In this document: positions 59,018-64,000 of the stretch, piece by piece
Position numbering within the stretch: the stretch's first letter is position 1
How the letters are laid out: the number at the start of each line of letters is the position of its first letter
Source of the DNA: Sequoia sempervirens
Taxonomy: Eukaryota; Streptophyta; Pinopsida; Cupressales; Cupressaceae
Direction: 5' to 3'
DNA length: 64,000 nucleotides
NCBI GenBank assembly: GCA_007258455.2
Contig: VDFB02254959.1
Span: 124,001 to 188,000, forward strand
Program-made: the position numbers and the translations under genes
The notes under the pieces: model-generated
The model's input: only the letters and a program-made list of their open reading frames with translations
Database searches by the model: none
Told to the model about the DNA's origin: nothing

Positions 59018-61013
59018 ATGGATTCTTTCATGCATCTTCCCATCTCGTATGTGTAGCCTAAGAATGGGTCTCCTGCTTTAACCTTTATATCACAGGACTT
59101 GCCGATGAATGCTAACAGAGAACCCCCTCCTTTGTACATTCCCACTCGTATCAATAGATTATTGTGACTGATGTTCTTGTTGATCCTACATATCAGGTTA
59201 ATGTTATCATAAAGGAGATCATGTTAATAAGTTTTCTACATAAGGATAGGTACGATGAATCTAAAAGCACGATACGTACACATGATGGGATTTTCATCCC
59301 TCCCATTAGTTCTATCACCCTTTCAATCTTGGTTAGGCCCAAGATTGTGAATGCCCTTTCTTATATCATCCTAGGTTCTGACTTGTTCAGAGTGAAGCTA
59401 GGCATTCCTTGGCTAGTTTCCATGAACATGGTCCCCTCGATGATCCATAAATGTTTGAAGTTCTCTCATGAGGGTTATGTGCATGTAGTCCATGACACTG
59501 GTTACAAATTGATGATGTCGCATGGGGGCTACTCACTTGATCACTTCTAGCCTACTCCTGTTGGTCTGCTTCCCCCAAGGATGAACCTATTGTATCATAC
59601 ATATGTTAAATAAAAGAATGGGGGCATAGCGTCAAAAGTGACCTATCCTCCTTCTCCCTATGCCATTTTGGTAAAGGCTTGCATGATAGTGCAACAACGA
59701 GTTGCCTCTACCTCTTGAAAGGAGAAAGAGAAGTCCAGTTAGGGGCCTTCTTCCTCCTCTGTAGTTCCATCTGGTTTTGACTCTTGTCCTACTGCAACAC
59801 CATCAACTTCCACCACCTATGCGTCTCTTGGGGAGCCCGATGGTGCTCGCTTGGCAAAATGCCAAGCATCAGGTGTTTGACCTTCCTATCTTGCCCATGG
59901 TGCCTCAGTTCATCTTGTATGGTAAGGGGAAGGGTCCTCATGGAGTCGCCTCTACGTGTCAACCTTTAGGGTCTCCTATTTCTCCTACCCCTAGGGTAGC
60001 AAATGGGAGGAGGCCCGCCACTAAGGCACTTGAGTCTACTTCTATGTCAATTGTGGTATCTATTCTTACATCTCTTCCTCTTATTTCTGTCTAGGAGTCA
60101 CTCCCTCTGCTGACAATGGCTGTGATGGACACTCCAATGATAAAACAAGAGCCCCATGCTCCTCCTCAAGCTATAACATCCAACTCTTAGATTTAAAGAA
60201 ACCGCCTTGTACGTGAGCGTGTCAAAGGAAGGCTCTAGCCACTGAACAACCTACTCTATAGAAGATGGAAGGGGAGCCAACAACTCCTATTTCGGTGCCT
60301 CCTATTGTGTCCTCCTCTTCCACCCCTTCTACTTCAATTCATGTCACCTCGATCTTGCTTTCAGCTCCCTCGACGAGTGTGGATGAACCTCACCCTAAAA
60401 GGGTGCAAGTTTTCATTGTTCCCTTAGTTGAGCCTCCTATCTTGATTTCCCTTCCAGACATCCCACCTTTTCCTAAGCTTGTGGATATAATGAATACCTC
60501 GATAGTTTCTGCTATAGTTTTCTCCACTTCTTCCTTTCCTTCTGCTTTGTTTGTGGGGATCTCACATCCTCTGAAGAAGCGTAAGTTGGGGGATGACCTC
60601 GCTTCTCATGGGGGCCGAAAGAAGGGATCACCTTCTTCAGAAGTTGGTCCTAGTGACAAAGGCTACCCCGGTGTCCCCTGAGTTCATCACTGCCCCTGAG
60701 TTTTTTGATGAGGTCAGTAGTGGATCTCAGGTGCCTCCTTCATCGCCCACTCAGTTGACACATGACACTCCCATCAAGTTCATGTAACTCAGTGGATGAT
60801 GTCCCGGCTCTATCGATATTTTTTTCAAAATCAATGATGTTTACCTCATAGGAGTTGAGCGAAGAAGGCCTTGAGGGGCCCTCTTCCTTATCTCTTGTTG
60901 TAGAAGAGTCAGAGGGTTCTCCCCTTGCTATCCCGCCCTTGTAGGCTCATCTTCCTTCCCTTTATAATGATCTAGATTAGGAGAATGAAGACCTCTTGGT
61001 TGATGGAGACTAG
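59018..61013 (+). pseudogene. ORF of element B: retropepsin-like domain and Pro/Ser-rich tail
   Basis: Homologous to the element A ORF. The start ATG is at about 59018. ISQDLPMNANREPPPLYIPT is followed by DVLVDPTYQVNVIIKEIMLI, then VRPKIVNALSYIILGSDLF, LGIPWLVSMNMVPSMIHKCL and YVHVVHDTGYKLM. The catalytic triad position reads DPTY. The tail has a basic patch KKRKLGDDLASHGGRKKGS (about 60574), which could be a nuclear localisation signal. It ends EEGLEGPSSLSLVV, then AHLPSLYNDLD and DLLVDGD with a TAG at 61011-61013. At least two frame changes and several stops are present. The protease part and C-terminal block are the best conserved. Confidence 0.7.
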
Positions 61014-62089
61014 GAGGGAACCTCTTATTTATCTATAGATTAGATTTATGTGAGTGTGTTGTGTTTCCCTCATGCTTGTTTTATGTGTTCTTGGAGGACC
61101 CTTATCACCCTTGTAGGTGCTTGGATATAGGAGTGTTTTGTGTCATAAAATTCTTCTATTTGTTACATCATTCTTCCTTTGTCATGCCTTGATTTTCAAT
61201 AATTGGGGACGATATAAAGTGTTGGGGGCATTTAGACCTCCCTTCCAGGTTGACCCAATTTATTTTATTTTATTTTATCTTCATATACCTTTCTTCACAT
61301 GGTCTAATATAGTAGGGGACTTATGACAATTCATACATATTATTATATTATATTTATCTATCTATACCTATGAGTAGTTCTGACCTCAAAATATCAGATC
61401 CCCCTATCTCTTGATTTCTTTGTTTTTGCTTCCATTGTCTTTTTATCTTTCTTCTTTGCTTGCTTCATGATTTTATGGTGCTTATGTGTTGTCCCTCACA
61501 TATGTGACAACATTTACACAATTACATCTTGTCATGTATCATGGGCCACAACATCACTTTCTTCTCTCTCCTTAGGATATCACATGCCTTTGTGTTCACC
61601 ACGCACCATCCTAAGGGGGGCTATCATACTGCTTCAATTTTCAAAAGGTGTATTCGGTAGCCAACAAATCCCTAGTTGAAAATCCTTTATTTTTCAAAAA
61701 ATTGTATTCTTCAATAAGGACCCTTGGCGGAATTTTTCTTTTGTCACAGATTCATAAAGAAAGAATCTAAAAACTTTCCTTTGAGAAGGGAGTACTTTTT
61801 CTGATGAAGTCTAAAAACTTTCCCTTGTGAGGGAGTATTATTCCTTTTTGAATTCCTTGACAAAGAGATCTTTCAAAAGGATTCCTTGATACTAGAATCG
61901 TTTGCAAAAAAATTCATTGCCCTTCAAACAAAGCATCCCTTGAGTGGACCCCTTTTCTTTTGAAGGGTTCTTGAGGAACCCCTTTGAAAGATTCTCCTTC
62001 GATTGTTGACTGTTTGTGTGACTATCTATCTACCTGCATGGATTTTTTCTATCTAACATGTTTTGTTTGTGGATTAACATGTTGCTTTG

Positions 62090-62360
62090 TATGACTGAGC
62101 ACCTGTGAAGCTACTTTTTCAATAAATCTTGGAGGACCGAGCACCTCGAGCTTGCCTTGCAGGATCAAGCACCTATAAGGGCCTATCAAACTCTATGAAG
62201 CCTTTCACATCTAGCCTCCCTTAGGACCGAGCACCTGTGGTGCCTCCTCTATAGCACCAATCATCTATAGAGCCTTTTGTTCACCTTCCATGGGTCCAAG
62301 GGCTTGCGACACATTTTGTTCAACTCTCATTAGGACCGAGTACTTGTGGAGTCACCTCCT
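62090..62360 (+). repeat. short tandem motif in the 3' noncoding part of element B
   Basis: GGACCGAGCACCTGTGG-like units recur about six times at irregular 30-60 base spacing (for example 62134, 62224, 62334). They are not seen in element A. Confidence 0.7.
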
Positions 62361-62473
62361 CTTCCTATGCTTTCAGGTGTGTCAGATTGTGATCTGCTTC
62401 CTTAACGGTTCAGGTATACATTTCTCAACTTTCACTCTACTTTACCGTGCATTCACTACCACTTATGCTCACT

Positions 62474-62488
62474 AAAGTGGGGGAAAAA
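62474..62488 (+). other. polypurine tract of element B
   Basis: AAAGTGGGGGAAAAA immediately before the 3' LTR, identical to that of element A. Confidence 0.85.
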
Positions 62489-63744
62489 TGTAATGGCATG
62501 AATTTACACCCCTTGAAAAATCCACATTTACGTAACTCCTACCTTAGAAAATTAAGTTCAATAATGCAATTCCATGCCCTTCATTTGCTTCCCATCCACT
62601 TGGCAGCTTTTTTTGTGTTGGTGGAGGATATTCTATCGGGGACACTAGTGTGGTACACAGACGTCTATGTGGTGCACTGGAATTCATAGAGGTGTTACAA
62701 TTCTCCATTGGTGATGAAGAGTAACGTCTCTACTCCCTTGACCAACCTTGAATGAATCCTTTGCCTCCAATTTCACCTTCAATTGATTATCTCCTTCATT
62801 CCTTCATTCTTTCAATCACTCTTGAACTCTCTTGATCTCATTCATTCTTGGAAACAATCTACACACTTCATTCACAACATTCTCACCTCCATTGAAGCTG
62901 CAAGTTGGTGTTTTGTGGACTCAATCTCCTCATTGTTGTGACAATGTTAGCATTTTCAAGCTCAGTCCTTCTCTCATTTACCTTGAGTGCACGTGATTGA
63001 AGGTGATATTACTCCATTTTCCTTTCCTCTTGCATTATCATATTATTTTCATAGCATATTGTTGTTTAGCATAGTACTTAGTACTTTCACTTCAATATCT
63101 TTCTTTATCACATTTCTCCTATCGTTACTATATTGGCTATCTGAGGAGATGGAAACATCAAAGCAAGGGACTGATTGTGACAGTCCTCTATAGACAGCCC
63201 CAACATTTTTTTGTCTTGTGTCTATAGGTTGCTCATCAAGTGAAGAACTTGAAGATATCAACTCGTGGGTACAAAGGTGTGCTTTCCTCACCCTCTTTTG
63301 TCAATTTGTATATTAGATCAAGTTAAAGTATTCTTCTTGTTATTCAGTTATTTTGTTACTTTATGCTTTTTGTTATTGCATTAAATCACATTTGTTAGGT
63401 TGTTAGTAGGTTTCCTTAGTTTTTAGACTGTACTTTACAATTTATGTCTGTACGGATGCCAATGCCCCATTGAGACGCTAGTGTGCCGCATTGTCTTGCA
63501 CTATGGTCCTCTCGTAGTGAGTTGGTTAAGTCATAGTTCAAACTCTGGAAATGTGTTGACTTGACTTCCTGAGACTGTCAAGTTGGCAGAAGGAAAGAGA
63601 TAGATCAACCATCCTTCCTTTTCAACCCTTTAAACATCAAACCTATCTTAAGCAATCCCCTAGCTTGAGGTAGATTAAGGCAACCTATTGTTCTAGACCC
63701 TCCCATGACCTAGGGTCCTAAGTAGTCGATCCACCTCCTCTACA
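62489..63744 (+). repeat. 3' LTR of element B (1,256 bp)
   Basis: It starts TGTAATGGCATG and ends CCTCCTCTACA. Its length equals the right LTR of element A. Shared blocks include ACCTAGGGTCCT near the end. Confidence 0.9.
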
Positions 63745-64000
63745 ACTAATTTGTGAGCAACCGAAGGCTAAAAACAAGTTAGTATTTCTGCCACCTTTCT
63801 AACTTGATGCAACGACTCACCAAGTTAACTCAGGTTTGCAACACATCACAATCCTCGCCATTTAAATGGTTGAGTCAACTTGATATATGGGACAAGAAGC
63901 TCAAAACAAGTTTCCTAATTCGAGTTCTTTTACAAAATGCTACCAAGTTGCACTTGAATAAGTCTAAATACTATTTTTAGGCTCATGTGCATTTCAAAGA
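63745..64000 (-). repeat. G-family LTR e, minus strand, continuation beyond element B
   Basis: The reverse complement of LTR a from about 21265 back to 21010 (TTGTGAGCAACCGAAGGCTA, CCATTTAAATGG). The LTR runs out of the window. Confidence 0.8.

Larger units (their letters stand above)
58147..63744 (+). mobile_element. element B: plus-strand relative of element A, 5' LTR truncated
   Basis: It has a 5' LTR (58147-58779, last half only), primer-like site, one ORF region, 1.47 kb of 3' noncoding, a polypurine tract and a complete 1,256-bp 3' LTR. The layout and spacings match element A closely: ORF end to LTR is 1,475 bp here and 1,483 bp in A. The right flank ACTAA (63745-63749) continues into LTR e. 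No RT or integrase is present. Confidence 0.9.

Overview
This window looks like intergenic DNA of a large plant nuclear genome, most likely a gymnosperm (conifer-like). That is inferred from its composition: it is AT-rich and built almost wholly from old, nested LTR retrotransposons, several with LTRs of 1-3 kb. I see no intact host gene, rRNA, tRNA or CRISPR array. The only host-derived coding sequence I recognise is a broken glycoside hydrolase family 31 (GH31) fragment carried inside an insertion. Nearly every retroelement frame has stop codons and frameshifts, so the window is an archive of dead elements.

Layout, left to right. (1) 1-8073 and 14297-18425: a Ty3/gypsy element of Tat-like type with gag, protease, an extra RNase H upstream of the reverse transcriptase (RT), RT, a second RNase H and integrase. 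A noncoding zone full of small hairpins follows, then a long extra reading frame (ORF-X, 14781-17479) and a probable 3' LTR. A solo LTR (1783-3318) sits in its first RNase H. A complete minus-strand element 'A' (8074-14296) sits in its noncoding zone. (2) 18426-19434 and 52504-55260: the two halves of a Ty1/copia element (copia-1), ending in its 3' LTR. (3) 19435-52503: one or two copies of a chromodomain gypsy family ('G') with LTRs near 3 kb, which split copia-1. This block holds a minus-strand solo LTR (22775-24550), a 3,974-bp insertion with the GH31 fragment (25171-29144), a LINE-like insertion (33973-35700), a non-autonomous LTR element 'C' with an unknown 309-aa ORF (38400-43084) and another solo LTR (49800-51167). 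(4) 55261-56274: the target of copia-1, a second copia element (copia-2). (5) 56275-64000: a minus-strand G LTR that broke copia-2, itself carrying element 'B' (58147-63744), a plus-strand relative of A.

Most insertions can be placed exactly because 5-bp (once 9-bp) target-site duplications survive. The nesting is copia-2 > copia-1 > Tat-like or G elements > A, C, LINE-like, gene-carrying insertion and solo LTRs.

The candidates for something undescribed are four. The A/B family is a non-autonomous LTR element with one long ORF, whose retropepsin-like domain lacks the usual DTG/DSG, followed by a Pro/Ser-rich tail. ORF-X lies downstream of integrase. A family of TGTAGGAGC...GCTCCTACA hairpins lies between integrase and ORF-X. 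Element C is an LTR carrier with a Cys/acidic ORF unlike Gag or Pol. All calls come from reading the sequence and from family motifs; no database search was run.
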